Assembly: GCA_019916065.1 (NCBI GenBank)
Contig: CM034244.1
Location: 24,668,471-24,732,470 of the forward strand
Length of the DNA: 64,000 nt
Source: Vitellaria paradoxa
Taxonomy: Eukaryota; Streptophyta; Magnoliopsida; Ericales; Sapotaceae
Direction of reading: 5' to 3'
Shown: one piece after another, positions 47,050 to 58,495 of the stretch
Position numbering within the stretch: the first letter of the stretch is position 1
Layout of the letters: each line of letters begins with the position of its first letter
Made by a program: the position numbers and the translations under genes
The notes under the pieces: generated by a model
Told to the model about the DNA's origin: nothing
What the model saw: the letters and a program-made list of their open reading frames with translations, nothing else
Databases searched by the model: none

Positions 47050-49834
47050 TGTAATACCCCGGACTTTGCATTAACCTAAACTTATGGTTTTGGTATATTT
47101 CGGAAGGGATATTATGTTAATTTAGTAGAATGGATCATTAATGATGCTTTAGAGTTGAGAAATTTGAAAGAGATGGGTTAGGCCATCAAAGGTGGCCTTA
47201 TAGCCAAGTGCAGGAGAAAGGGCACCTTGGGCACACAAGGCATAAGCGCCCAAGGTCTTGGGCGCACAAGTCATGGGCGCCCAAGGTCATGGGTGCCCAC
47301 TTGAGAAAGCATGGGCACCCAAGGTATAGTGGAATTAACAGATGTGAGTCTCTCTGCATTTTTCAGCTGACCTCTTTCCTCTATGAACCTATATCTAGTT
47401 AGGGGTGATGAGAGGGTCTGAATTTCACTATTGAGGGGTTTAAAATATTGATTATATATATATGTGGGTGAGATGATGCAGGAGAGAGAGAGAGAAATGT
47501 TGCTTGGAAAGAGAGGAACCCGAGAGAAGAAAAAGGAAGAAGAAACAAAGGGAACCAAGTGAGGGTTGAATGGTAAGTCTTTCTAGCCTTGATTAAAATC
47601 TAATTAAATTTGTAAATATGTAATTAAGTACTCAAGGAACCTACCTATGTGATTTTTTTGTTGTTTGGATGAAAGGGTGAAGAGATCAAACCAATCAAAG
47701 TTAGGAGCTTGAAACCAGGAAGAACCCTTCTCTTGTTCTTCATCTTTATTCAACTTGAGGTAGGGATTTTATGCTCATTCTTACATATATGATGTGTAAC
47801 AAGATCTACAACAATATTTGGGTAACCATTGGAAGATTTGTTTTCATTTATGGAAGAAAATGAGGGTTATATACACATGTATAGGTAAAGAGAGGGATAG
47901 GGATGTTTGATCCATAACTTGGTCCATAGTCAATGAAAACTCAAATGGTTGGTTTCCTTTAATGCTTATAAAAATTGTGGAGATGTTATGAACATGAAAC
48001 TTTAGGTATTTTTACTTTAACTTGGTTATTTTGAGGTCCTAAGGGTTAAAAACCATAAAACTAGAAAACAGAGTATGAAACCTGGAACTTGGGCCAAGCT
48101 GTGGGTGCACGAGGGAGACACAGTCGGGCGCCCAAGCCCTTGGGCACACAAGGTGTGGGTGCCCAAGCCCCTTGAGCACACGGCTGAGTGTTAGCTTGGG
48201 CACCCACCGAGCCTAGGCCACTTTCCTGACTTTGCTTAGTTTAGCCTCCTACCTTGGGCTTATGAGAGAGTTGGTAACGTGTTATCACATGAAACTTTTA
48301 CTTGATTAATTGTATGGATTAGGAAAGGGAATGTGCTTTACAAAATGATTAAAGAGTGATTATCTTAAGCTAATGGGATTTAACTTGTAATGGTGAATGA
48401 GTGTTACCTTGAATGAAATGAATTGGAAGATTACTTTGAGATAAGAGTCTTAATCGAGTAGAATTGTGATTATGTCTTGATGTAAACTAAATGATGAGGT
48501 ATATGAACATGTGATTGATTAAGTAACATGTGAATTGACAAAGAGACTCAAATTCATAATGATGATAAATGTTGAATGTTTAATAAGGTTTGATTAATGT
48601 TGATATGTGATGAATCTTGGGCAGAACTGAAAAGTAAATATATGATTGAAGGAAATTGGAATGTGAACTTTCGTTAATAAATGATGGAAATTAAATGAGG
48701 CTTGGGTTAAATGAAATGAAGAGATGAAATAAGTTGTGTTCGATGATGAGATAGAATGTGGTTATGTGTGTTGGAAAGTTTATTGAACACTGAATGTGAT
48801 GAATGATTGGTTGTGTGCCGGGGGCCGTGGTGGGGTGCGAAAATAGGAAGGGTCGTGAGATTACCCTCGGGTTGAAAGACTCAGAACCTGTGCAGGGTTT
48901 GGTGTCAATGCTAGTGGGTTAGTAGCCCACAACATTGTGTGTGTTTTGGCTCCTCATGGCCCTAGACGGCGATCTTAAACAATGACGTCAGTTTATCTTT
49001 TTCGTTGGGTATTGGCCCATAAAAGATGATAGCGTGTATGCACCCAACCCCCAATGACTTGTGTGGTTATGGTTATGCAATGTGACTGAATAAGGAATAA
49101 GTGATAATATGGGCGTGGAGATGTGATTGAATGATGATTAAGTGCTAATGTGGATATGATTGTGTGATTGAATGTGGAATATGTGATAATGTGATATGGA
49201 ATATGACTGGATATAAAGTTAGGAAATTCAATAATGAAGAATAATTGGAATTGAATACTACACTTTGATGTTATTGAATGACGATAAATATTTACACAAA
49301 TTGAAAACCAATTGATATTAATAAATTGTTATGGTATATAGAAAGATGTTTGTGTATCTATGCATATATGTACATTAGCATGCATGTGTTGATTACATAC
49401 CATATATGTTTGTTTGAGGCATCGTGGGCACAAGTGGATCCGTGCTCACTTCCCTATAGATTTTGATGCAAGAATAGGTCATATCAATCAGGTGGGTTGA
49501 TGGGGTGGAATTAGGAGTGCTTAAGCATGAGCCCTTCTAAACCTAGTAAAACTTTTGGTTACATAGTTTTGTTTTATTTGAAATTGTAATATTGTACATT
49601 GAGGATTTATTCGATTTGGTTGTAAAGGTCCTCAGGCCTAAGTTTTGTATTAATGAGAGGAATGTTGGAAGTTTGTGACTTGACTATAGCCAAGGTTAAA
49701 TTTATGTTATCTCATCATATGTTTTGGGCTCTCTTAGAGGTTTTTATATTGCTCTGATCATGGGATGGTTATATTAGTGCATGTTATGTGTGTTTATCAC
49801 TCACCCCTCGGGTCACGAGATCCAGGGCATGACA
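47050..49834 (+). mobile_element. Tekay solo LTR inserted in inverted orientation
   Basis: Starts tgtaataccccggactttgc and ends gagatccagggcatgaca. Flanks are tgggc (47045-47049) and tgggt (49835-49839), a target duplication with one mismatch. Length is 2785 bases. It belongs to the same subfamily as the LTR it interrupts but points the other way. It has a TATA-like run at 47451-47463, a GA run at 47481-47493, and gggcgccc clusters at 47218-47325 and 48096-48205. Confidence 0.92.
47451..47463 (+). promoter_or_regulatory. Tekay LTR TATA region
   Basis: attatatatatatg, followed by gatgatgcaggagagagaga. The gggcgccc cluster ends about 130 bases upstream, as in the other Tekay LTRs. Confidence 0.5.
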
Positions 49835-49839
49835 TGGGT

Positions 49840-50939
49840 TCCCAACTGTGTCTCCCTCGTGCGCCCACAGCTTGGTCCAAGTTTCAGGTTTCATATTTTA
49901 TTTTCTGGTTTCTTTGTTTCTCACCCTTAGGACCTCAAATTGACCAAGTTAAAATAAAAATACCTAAAGTTTCATGTTTCTAACATCAACTCGAGGTTCT
50001 TAGGCACCAAACAAAATTATCAATTTGAGTTTTCATCAACCAAAAGTCAAGTTATGGATCAAAACACCATTTTCACTCTCTCAACCTATACATATATATA
50101 TACATGTGTATAACATCAAATATCTTCCATAAATGTAACCAACACTAAAAAAGGTTTCTCTAATGGTATTCTAGTCCTTGTTACACATCACATAGGTAAG
50201 AATGAGGCATTAAATCCCTACCTCAAGTTGTAAAAAGATAGATCAACAAAAAGATGTTTTATGCTTCCAAACTCTCAAGCTTTGATGGACTCAATCCTCT
50301 CTCTCCTTGATCCAAACTACAAATAAATCACATAGAAGAGTTTCTTGAGAGTCCAATTACACTCTTGCAAGAGGAATTTGAATTTCATTTAGGTTAGAAG
50401 GACCTACCTTCAAATTTCTACTCGGTCCTCTTCTTCTTCTTCCTTGTTTTTCCTTTACTTCTTCACCCGGTTTCTTTCTCTCCCAACAATGCCTCTCTCT
50501 CTCTCTTGCATCAAATCAACAAAATATGTATTTAAACCAATAATTTAATCCTCCAAACAGTGAATTTCAGACCCTCTCATCACCCCTAGCTAGATATAGG
50601 TTCATAGGGAAGAGGGGTCGGTTGAAAAATGTAAAATAACCCATACCTGTCAATTCCACTGTACCTTGGGTGCCCATGCCTTCTCAGGTGGGTGCCCAAG
50701 ACCTTGGGCACCCATGACGCATGCACCCAAGACCTTGGGCGCCTATGACGCGTGTGCCCGAGGTAACCTCCTTCTACACACTTGCTAAAATGTCATCTTT
50801 GATTGCCTAACCCATCTTTTTCAAAGTTCTCAACTCTAGAACACCATTAATGATCCATTCCACTAAATTAACATATCATAACTTCCAAAATACTTCCAAA
50901 ACCTTAAGTTTAGGTTAGTATAAAGTTCGGGGTATTACA
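49840..50939 (-). repeat. Tekay 3' LTR (subfamily 2), right part
   Basis: Continues the LTR after the nested insertion and ends agttcggggtattaca, next to the polypurine tract. It holds a gggcgccc-type cluster at 50668-50765 and a (CT)n run near 50492-50508. The TATA position has decayed to atgtatttaaa-like sequence. Confidence 0.88.
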
Positions 50940-50952
50940 TTCTCCCCCCTAC
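50940..50952 (-). promoter_or_regulatory. Polypurine tract
   Basis: The minus strand reads gtaggggggagaa directly before the LTR start TGTAATACCCC. Confidence 0.85.
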
Positions 50953-50999
50953 AAAAATTTCATCCCTGAAATTTAGTACATAACATAACTTTAAGTAAA

Positions 51000-53900
51000 C
51001 AATTGTGGATACCGCTCCCGCATCTCTGACTCACGCTTCTATGTTGATTCTTCCACCCCATGGTGTCTCCATAATACTCTAACCAACGGAATTGTTTTAC
51101 CCCGAAGTACTTGGTCTCAAGTATCCAAAATCTGAATCAACTGTACTTCATACTTCACATCCGAGTCTGTTTCCAATTCTGTCCAATTTAGCACATGTGT
51201 AGAGTCTGGAATGTACTTACGTAACATAGAGACATGAAAGACTTTGTGCACTCCAGACATTTGGGGTGGCAGTGCCAACTGGTAAGCAACCTCTCCAACT
51301 CTTGCTAGTATTTCAAATGGGCCAATGTATCTGGGAGATAACTTCCCTCGCTTGCTAAATCTGAACCGTCTTTTCCATGGTGCCACCTTTAGGAATACGT
51401 GATCCCCCACTTGAAACTCCAAAGGTCTCCTCCTTTGATCCACATAACTCTTCTGGTGACTGCGTGCTATCTTAAGTCTTTGCCTAATTACCTTGATCTT
51501 CTCATTAGTTTCACGAACTAATTCTGGCCCAATCATGGCTGCTTCTCCAACTTGTATCCAATACACTGGGGATCCACATGGTCTTCCATACAATGCCTTA
51601 AATTGTGCCATTCTAATGCTAGCTTGATAACTGTTGTTATAAGAGAACTCCACCAGTGGCAAATGATCTTCCCAACTTCCTTTAAAGTCCAACACACAAG
51701 CTCAAAGCATATCTTCTAAAATCTAAATTGTTCGTTCCGACTGTCCATCAGTTTGGGGATGATAAGCTGTACTAAAACATAATTCCGCCCCCATGGCTAC
51801 TTGAAAACTCTGCCAGAATTAGGAAACAAAACGAGAGTCTTGATCTGAGACAATAGACACCGGCGTCCTATGCAACCTCAATTTCTCATATGTACAATCA
51901 GGCCAAAGAGTCCATTGAATCCGTTATTCACATTGACAAGAAGTGAGCCGACTTTGTCAGTTGATCAACAATCACCCATATGGCATCACAACCTCTTTTT
52001 GTCTTTGGCAATCCTGACACAAAGTCCATAGTCACATTTTCCCACTTCCACTTAGATATTGGCAATGGCTGTAACAATCCAGCAGGTCTCTGATGCTCTG
52101 CTTTCACTTACTAATAGGTTAGGCACTTGCTAATAAACTCCACTACATCTTTCTTTATTCCTGCCCAGTAGAATTGCCTCTTTAAATCATGATACATTTT
52201 CATATTCCCCGGATGTACTGCTAGTCGGGAACGGTGAAATTTTCTTAAAACTTCCTCTCTAACTGAGGTGGGCACAAAGATTCTCCCTTGATATTTGACC
52301 ATTTCATCATCACCTACTGTCCAACCCGAAATATCCACTCGCCCCCTTATTTTAGTACAAACATCATTAGCTTCCTCATCTAACTTCTGAGCCTCAGTTA
52401 CCTTATTGATTAAGGCTAGCTGGGTGACGATAGTATTCAATGTCCCTTGTTCCTCTTCTTCTTTAAATTCCAATCCAAATTCATTTAATATCCCCATCAT
52501 TTCCCATTCTTTAACTGCTACACAAGCCATGGCACTTCTACTCTTTCTACTCAAAGCTTCTGCAACTACATTAGCCTTACCTGGATGGTAATGCAATTCA
52601 AAGTCATAATCCTCCAAGTACTCCATCCACCACCATTGCCTCAAATTCAAGTCTCTCTGAGTAAAGATGTACTTCAAACTTTTATGGTCCGAAAACACTT
52701 CAAATCTCTCACCTTACAAGTAATGCCTCCAACTCTTTAAGGCAAAAATGACTGCTGCCAGCTCCAAATCATGCACTGGATAATTCTTTTCATGATTTTT
52801 CAACTGTCTTGAATCATATGCTACCACTCGCCCATTCTGCATAAGAACACACCCAAGTCCTCCCCGTGACGCATCACAATACACCAAGTAATTGGCTCCC
52901 CTCTCTAGGATGACTAATACTGGTGCAGTAGTCAATCTTCTTTTTATCTCTTGAAATGATGTTTCACATGCATCATCCCACTCAAATCTGATCTCCTTTC
53001 GGGTTAATCTAGTTAGAGAGGCTGCTAATCTAGAAAAATCCAAGACAAAGCTTCTGTAGTATCCTACCAACCCGAGGAAACTGCGGATCTCAAATACGGA
53101 CTTTGGTTGAGACCATTCCAAAATAGCTTCAATTTTGGATGGGTCCATCGCTACTCCTTCCTTTGAGACAACATATCCCAGAAATTTAACTTTTCTAAGG
53201 CAGAACTCACGTTTGCTCAGCTTGGCATACAACTAATGATCCTTTAACCTTTGTAGTACAAGCTTCAAATGTTGTTCATGTTCTTTTTCTAACTTAGAAT
53301 ACACCAAGACATCGTCTATGAATACCACCACAAACTTACCTAAATAATCTCTAAAGACTCAGTTTATCAAGTCCATAAAGACTGTCGGTGCATTTGTCAA
53401 ACCAAAAGGCATAACCAGAAACTCGTAATGACCATACCGAGTCCTGAATGCCATATTTGGAATGTCTTCTTCCCTTATCCTCACTTGATGGTACCCAGAT
53501 CATAGATCAATCTTTGAAAACACTAATGATCCCTTCAATTGATCAAAGAAGTCATCAATTCTTGGCAATGGGTATCTATTCTTGATAGTCACCCTGTTTA
53601 ATTTCTGTAATCGATGCACATTCTTAAGGTCCCATTTTTCTTAGCTGCGAATAATGCCGGTGCACCCCAAGGTGATGTACTTGGCCGGATGAATCCCTTG
53701 GCTAGCAATTCCTCTACTTGTGTTTTTAGTTCTACTAACTCAGCCGGTGCCAACCTATAGGGTGGAATGGAGATGGGTTCTGTCACTAGAACCAGATTAA
53801 TACAAAACCCTACTTCCCGTTCAGGTGGCAACCTGGATATTTCTTCGGGAAACACCTCGGGAAATTCATTTACCACTCTAGGCAATTCAACTCTCTATTC

Positions 53901-54440
53901 TCCGTCTTCTTCTTCCATAACCATGCAAGCAAACAAACTACATAATTCATCCTTTCCCCAACTTTTCATGAGCGACGCTTCTCATATTTCACACTGGTCT
54001 GTAAAGAAGCGAATTTGATCTCCCTCTAGCATGGTTAAGGTTACCTTATGCTTATGATAGTCAATCATAGCTTGGTAGGACATAAGCCAACCCATCCTAA
54101 GTATGATATCAAAACCCCTAATCTCCAATACAATTAAATCAAAAGTTGGACGAACTCTCGCTCGTCAAAAACATCGATCACCCTTAATTCACACCCCTTA
54201 TATACTTGAGTCAAGGAAGAAAATCCCGCTATGGGGGTCTCAACACATAAGAATAATTCCAAGGGCCTAACATCTATTCCCAAGGCAGATACAAATGATG
54301 CAGCGATAAATGAATGGGATGCTCCCGTGTCTAAGAGCACAATAGCATTTGATGAGTAGGCAAAAAAAATACCTCTAGTCACCATAGGCTCAGCTGGTGC
54401 CTCCTACTGTGCCCCGCAAACACCCTACCCTATGGCTGAA
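51000..54440 (-). pseudogene. pol: Tekay pol, heavily broken
   Basis: Collinear with the pol at 35574-39068. Open pieces: protease 54134-54385 ([10 protein letters not shown] kept), RT start 53598-53885 ([16 protein letters not shown]), RT end and RNase H 52714-53232 ([17 protein letters not shown]), RNase H to integrase zinc region 52111-52698 ([23 protein letters not shown]), and integrase end with GPY/F 51117-51695 (RYIGPFEIL). A chromodomain remnant (DQVLRGKTIPLVRVLW) extends to about 51007. FIDD of the RT is still readable near 53310. The integrase keeps the catalytic Asp that the other copy lost (SDQD). At least five frameshifts and several stops, mostly of the C-to-T or G-to-A kind, make it inactive. 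Confidence 0.92.
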
Positions 54441-55803
54441 CATTCTATGGCCGGCCAAACCTTTATCCCGGTGGGTTCACCCTCGACTGCTGTGATGTCC
54501 CAGTTTGCATCGTCCTTTGTGGGACACTTCTCTATTGATACTGTTGTTGTACTGACTGGGAAGTCGATGGGTGGGCTCCCTGTAACCACTGTCCAGATTG
54601 TGTCATTTTTCTCTCTGCACCTCGCTGAGTTTGAGGGCAAAACCTTTGAATATGCCCTATTTCTCCACATCCATAGCACGCCCTATTTACTCCAACTTGA
54701 CCACTCCTCATTGGTCCTGTTGATTCAACATGTTTCTTGCTCTTGGGGCACTCCGTACTTTTGTGGCCTTCCTATTTGCAATTAAAGCATACAATTTGCC
54801 TCTGAGAAGTCCCCCCTGATCTCTCTATTGGTGCGGGTGCAGTACTTCCCTGATAAGACAATTGGACCTGTGGAGCTGACGAACCACCCCTAGCCCTTTT
54901 TTCTACTAACTCATTCTTACTGAGTCCCCATGGTCTTGCCTCACCGACTTTCATAAATGACTTTGGTTTCATTTAAATCTCTTTCCACCGTTATAGCACG
55001 ATTTGTCAAGGTTTCATAATCCTCCAACCCCAACAACACCATCTTGTTCCTTAAAGTCAGTCTCAATCCCCTTTCAAATCTCCTGTACTTCAAATGAGTA
55101 GTGGAGACCAACTCAGGCGCATACTTTGATAAGTTTGAAAATTTCCTTTCATACTCCAATACCATCATCGTCCCCTGTATCAGTCCAACAAATTCCTCCT
55201 TCTTGGCATCTCTTAAAGATTGAGGGAAAAAGTGATCCCCAAGTAAGTCCCACTAATCTTCCCGTGTCCTTTAAACTAGTCCACCAAACTAATGCTCTTC
55301 CCACTAGTTGAAATGCAGTCAACATAATATAGGTAGAAGGATTGGTGATCTCCATTGCAACTAATATCTTCTCACATTCCTCTAAGAATTGTTCTGCCAC
55401 GTTAGTGCCAGCCACACCATCATATGTTGAAGGTTTCATCCTCCTAAATTTCTCCAGGGCAGTTGGACTAGCTTGCATTTGTGTCTGGGGTCCAACTTCG
55501 GGCCCCTACTGCTATTGCAGTCATAGCTGCTGCCAAACTTCGGGCCCCTACTGCTATTGCAGTCATAGCTGCCGCCAGTTGTTGCAACACTACCCCAGTG
55601 TTCATAGCTACTAGCTGTGGAACCTGTGGTGCTCCCATCTGCACCTCCTCCCTTCCTGAAGCATTCTGTTGTACAATAGGCGGTGCCTCAGCCACTGCAC
55701 TATGATGTGTTTCCTTCCTCTACCCTTTTCTCTACCCCTACCTCGACCTCGACCATTACCTCGGCCTCAGCCTCTAACTCCCATTTCATATGGTGGCATT
55801 TTA
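54441..55803 (-). pseudogene. gag: Tekay gag, broken
   Basis: Starts at an ATG at 55803 (MPPYEMGVRG, a stop, then an RGRGRGR-rich stretch), the basic Gly/Arg N-terminus common in Tekay gag. Further pieces are 55468-55695, 55149-55478 (KFRRMKPSTYDGVAGT, AEQFLEECEKIL), 54941-55168 (LEYERKFSNLSKYAPELV), and 54772-54972 ending at the first zinc knuckle (CFNCK). A second knuckle, CYGCGEIGHIQ-like, is readable in another frame near 54650. A 42-bp duplication lies at 55494-55577. Gag forms the particle and binds RNA. Frameshifts make this copy non-functional. Confidence 0.85.
55494..55577. repeat. 42-bp tandem duplication in gag
   Basis: Two nearly identical units starting aacttcgggcccctactgct. In protein they give LAAAMTAIAVGARS twice. 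The length is a multiple of three, so the frame was kept. Confidence 0.92.
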
Positions 55804-56106
55804 TCTAAGGTATATCAAAGCATAAAATAACAATATTAAATCAACATCTAAAATTATGATAGGGCATAGCTTCATCTCATAATAATAATACAACAATTCA
55901 ATACATTCATAAAGGTTTAATATAACAACACCATCTTCCTTCCATTAGTACTACCACAGAAGTTCCAATGTTACAAGATCTCAAGTTACTCTATTAACTA
56001 AAGTTAAAAGAGTACATAACATAACATAAGTCCTTAGACTATCAACCATTCCGATTGCCACTAAGGGAATTATCTTTCCAAAATTTTCCATTTACATCCT
56101 TACATC
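55804..56106 (-). other. Non-coding leader segment of the Tekay element
   Basis: AT-rich sequence without an open frame between gag and the upstream extra frame. The minus strand just before the gag ATG reads ataccttagataaaatgcc, where ccttag could be a splice acceptor. This is not testable from DNA alone. Confidence 0.35.
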
Positions 56107-56703
56107 TCAAACTCTACGACACGGGCAAGAGCTACAAGTGTGCCTCCTCCTGCCACAATAAGTACAACATTTGATACATTGCTTAGGGCACTAGTAACGT
56201 ATATGTCCCTGCCTATGACAACCCCCACATACTCCTCGCAGACAATCTTTCTCACTACTAGAGCTTCCATCCATCTCCCCAACATTACTGCTAGCTTCCC
56301 GTGAAGTAACATTCTGACTGCTTGGGTTGGGTTCTATCATAACATCTGGTGTCATGGTTGAATTTACTGAAAAGGTAGGTACAATTACAGTCACATTCTG
56401 TAATACCATCACCGGGTAGGCAGACTGGAACTGAACGGGCATCTGATAAGGCATCACACTCTGATAGAGATAAGGTGTTGTATATAGAATTGGATATGGC
56501 ATCCCATAGCAAGATGCCATTTGATGACCTACAGTTGCTAACACCCTGCTTACCTCTTCTACATCCCCCGTCACATTCTGGGGTTGAGCCTCGGTTAAAC
56601 TCTCAGTTGCCACTCGGGTAAAGATATCATCATCAGGCCATTTAATCTCTTCCTCAATTGGTTAGGCTTTGTTACAACTGCTCTCCCCTTTTTCTATTCC
56701 CAT
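56107..56703 (-). pseudogene. Extra reading frame with two CCHC zinc knuckles upstream of gag
   Basis: One frame of about 199 codons runs from an ATG at 56703 to a stop at 56107-56109, broken by TAA at 56662-56664 and TAG at 56191-56193. The N-terminal part is acidic (EEEIKWPDDDIFTR). The middle is rich in Pro, Tyr, Met and Gln (MPYPILYTTPYLYQSVMPYQ). The end has CGGCHRQGHIRY, the TAG codon, then C, which makes a CX2CX4HX4C knuckle. A second knuckle, CTYCGRRRHTCSSC, follows. CCHC knuckles bind nucleic acid in gag proteins. The piece lies between the primer site and the true gag, where Tekay elements normally have no protein. I do not recognise a closer family; it may be a captured or duplicated gag C-terminus. 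Confidence 0.6.
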
Positions 56704-56816
56704 CTAGAATTTTAAACAAAACAAATTAGATTCTAAGATCAAATTCAATTTTATTTCATTTAAGCATGCAATATGAGATGCAAGACTTCCCATATCCCTA
56801 GGTATTCCGACCTAGT

Positions 56817-56828
56817 GCTCTAATACCA
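56817..56828 (-). promoter_or_regulatory. tRNA-Met primer binding site
   Basis: The minus strand reads tggtattagagc, followed by actaggtcgg, a few bases after the LTR end. It matches the site at 25162-25173 and the standard chromovirus form. Confidence 0.85.
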
Positions 56829-56831
56829 ACC

Positions 56832-57099
56832 TATCACGCCCCGAATCTGAAGACCCGAGGGGTGAGTGATAAACACACATAATATGCACTAACATAACCA
56901 ACCCATGATCAAAGCAACGCAACATAAACTAGTGAGCCTGAGACATAAGGATAACATAAGTTTAACATTGACTATTACCCAGTCACATACTCCATATACC
57001 ATTTCCATTAATACATAAGTTAGGCCTTAAGGCCTTTACAACCAAATCTAATAAGTCTAGCAATGTACAACATTACAATTTCCAAATGAAAATTCATAC
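56832..57099 (-). repeat. Tekay 5' LTR (subfamily 2), visible part
   Basis: Begins tatcacgccccgaatctgaa and is collinear with 45522-45793. It ends at aattcatac, where the young gag-only element is inserted. The uninterrupted copy continues cataaatgaccaaaag-like sequence, so catac (57095-57099) is the expected target duplication. Confidence 0.88.
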
Positions 57100-57745
57100 T
57101 GACCGACCCTAAAAAGTGTTTCGGGTTCTACTTCTCAAGTGCAAGAGGGCAGTCGTAGTTTTAAAACTCGGTGAGTCCGAGGTCGAATCCACAGGGAGGG
57201 CTTTGTTAAAAGCTCTAGACTTGTTTTCTTAATTAGTAGGTGAACCTAAATTAATTTAAACTAATTTTTTTAGCAACTCAAACTTTTGTTTTAGATTCTA
57301 AATGAAAAAAATTCAATTTAATTTAAAAATGCAAACAAAGCATCTACTCTAAATTCCAAATCGAATAAATCAACTCATAAATTAAATTAAATCACAAGCA
57401 TAATACTAAAAAGGTTCTTGATCCAACTTTCAAGTCCGGGTAGTTCACTACTTTACCTTGGGATGTTTTTGTTTGAAGAACAGGGTTTAATTTGAAAAGT
57501 TTTGAAGATGTTATAATCAAAGGTCAGTACCAGTGATCTCAAGCGGATATGGTTAAAGACCTTTGTTTCCTAGAGTTTTTCAATTAAACGCCAAAATATT
57601 AATAAAAATCTGATTTTTAATTCTATTCAAAAGTATTTGATGATTGGTTACGAAAATCCATACCAGTGATCTCACACGGATTTGGTTAAGGGTTTTCGTA
57701 TTCGAATGTTTTCGAAATAGAAAAAAATAGATTTGTCAAAGGTAA

Positions 57746-57930
57746 ATTCCTTCGCGAAAGGTTTCGCAACCTACGCGAAGGGTTTCGCAACCTACGCGAA
57801 GGGTCTCGAAACCTACGCGAAGGGTCTTGAAACCTACGCGAAGGGTTTCGCAACCTACGCGAAGGGTCTCGAAACCTACGCGAAGGGTTTCGAAACCTAC
57901 GCGAAGGGTTTCGCAACCTACGTGAAGGGA
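57746..57930. repeat. 21-bp tandem array, eight full units
   Basis: The unit is ctacgcgaagggtttcgcaac, with variants at two or three positions and one partial unit in front. The other LTR has seven units (63788-63950). The array gives repetitive open frames on both strands that are not genes. Confidence 0.95.
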
Positions 57931-58330
57931 CTACGAACACCCCAAGACTTTTCGTGAACTACCCTTTCTTGATTCGTTGAATCAAGAACTAGGGTTTTAC
58001 GCTAAAACTACTTTAAGCATCTTAAAAACAATAAAATAGCATTCAATCATACGAAAAGAGAATTGAAACAAGAAAAACATGATATTGCGAAAAAAAATCG
58101 AAATAAAACGAAATAGATTAAAGTGCAACTTACAACGTAAAGCGAATATAAAAGACGAGGTGAAGAATCACTACAAAGACAACGATGAAAGCTCCAAGAA
58201 AAACCATGAATCCATGCATGCAAGCTTAAAACCTAATCTAAAAAAAACTCTCAAAATTCTATTCTAACACTCAATTGAAGGTGCAAAATTAAAAGGGGTT
58301 TCCCCCTTTCTTGGCTGTCCAATAGCTTCC

Positions 58331-58340
58331 TTTATATATG
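58331..58340 (-). promoter_or_regulatory. LTR TATA box
   Basis: The minus strand reads catatataaaggaagc, a good core-promoter match about 45 bases downstream of the palindromic array. Confidence 0.6.
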
Positions 58341-58385
58341 CCAAGAAACCCTAAAAGAGGTACTTTAATTCTTGAATTTCGGATA

Positions 58386-58495
58386 GACGGTGGTCCCGAC
58401 CGTCTAATCTGGGGGTCGGGACCACAGAAAGCTTTCTTCTCAAATCCTATACACTGTGGTCCCGACCATTAGATGGATAGTCCCGACCCCCAAGT
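58386..58495. repeat. Palindromic ggtcccgacc / ggtcgggacc cluster
   Basis: Four occurrences: gtggtcccgaccgtc, gggggtcgggaccac, gtggtcccgaccatt and atagtcccgacccc, in alternating orientation. Neighbouring copies can pair as hairpins. It lies in U3 just upstream of the TATA box. Confidence 0.8.

Larger units (their letters stand above)
45522..57099 (-). mobile_element. Tekay/Del chromovirus (subfamily 2) with two nested insertions
   Basis: On the minus strand: 5' LTR (seen only at 56832-57099), primer site, an extra reading frame with two CCHC knuckles, gag, pol with chromodomain, polypurine tract and 3' LTR (45522-50939, split by a solo LTR). Both LTRs share the unusual terminal form tatcac instead of tgtcac on the plus strand. 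Coding parts have many stops and frameshifts. The right LTR continues beyond the young element that starts at 57100 and leaves the window. Confidence 0.88.

Noticed and set aside
54425..54785. Frames antisense to or shifted from the Tekay gag/pol region (also 38353-38604, 53767-54018)
   Set aside because: Shadow frames on the strand opposite to the real retrotransposon genes; the two Tekay copies match there only because the coding strand is conserved.
57746..57930. CRISPR-like look of a regular short repeat
   Set aside because: Units abut directly without unique spacers and lie inside a plant LTR. It is a minisatellite.
57686..57957. Open frames of repeated SRRFRNP or YAKGFAT residues on both strands (also 63708-63996)
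   Set aside because: They follow the 21-bp array, which is open in several frames because its length is a multiple of three. No start context, homology or non-repeat part.
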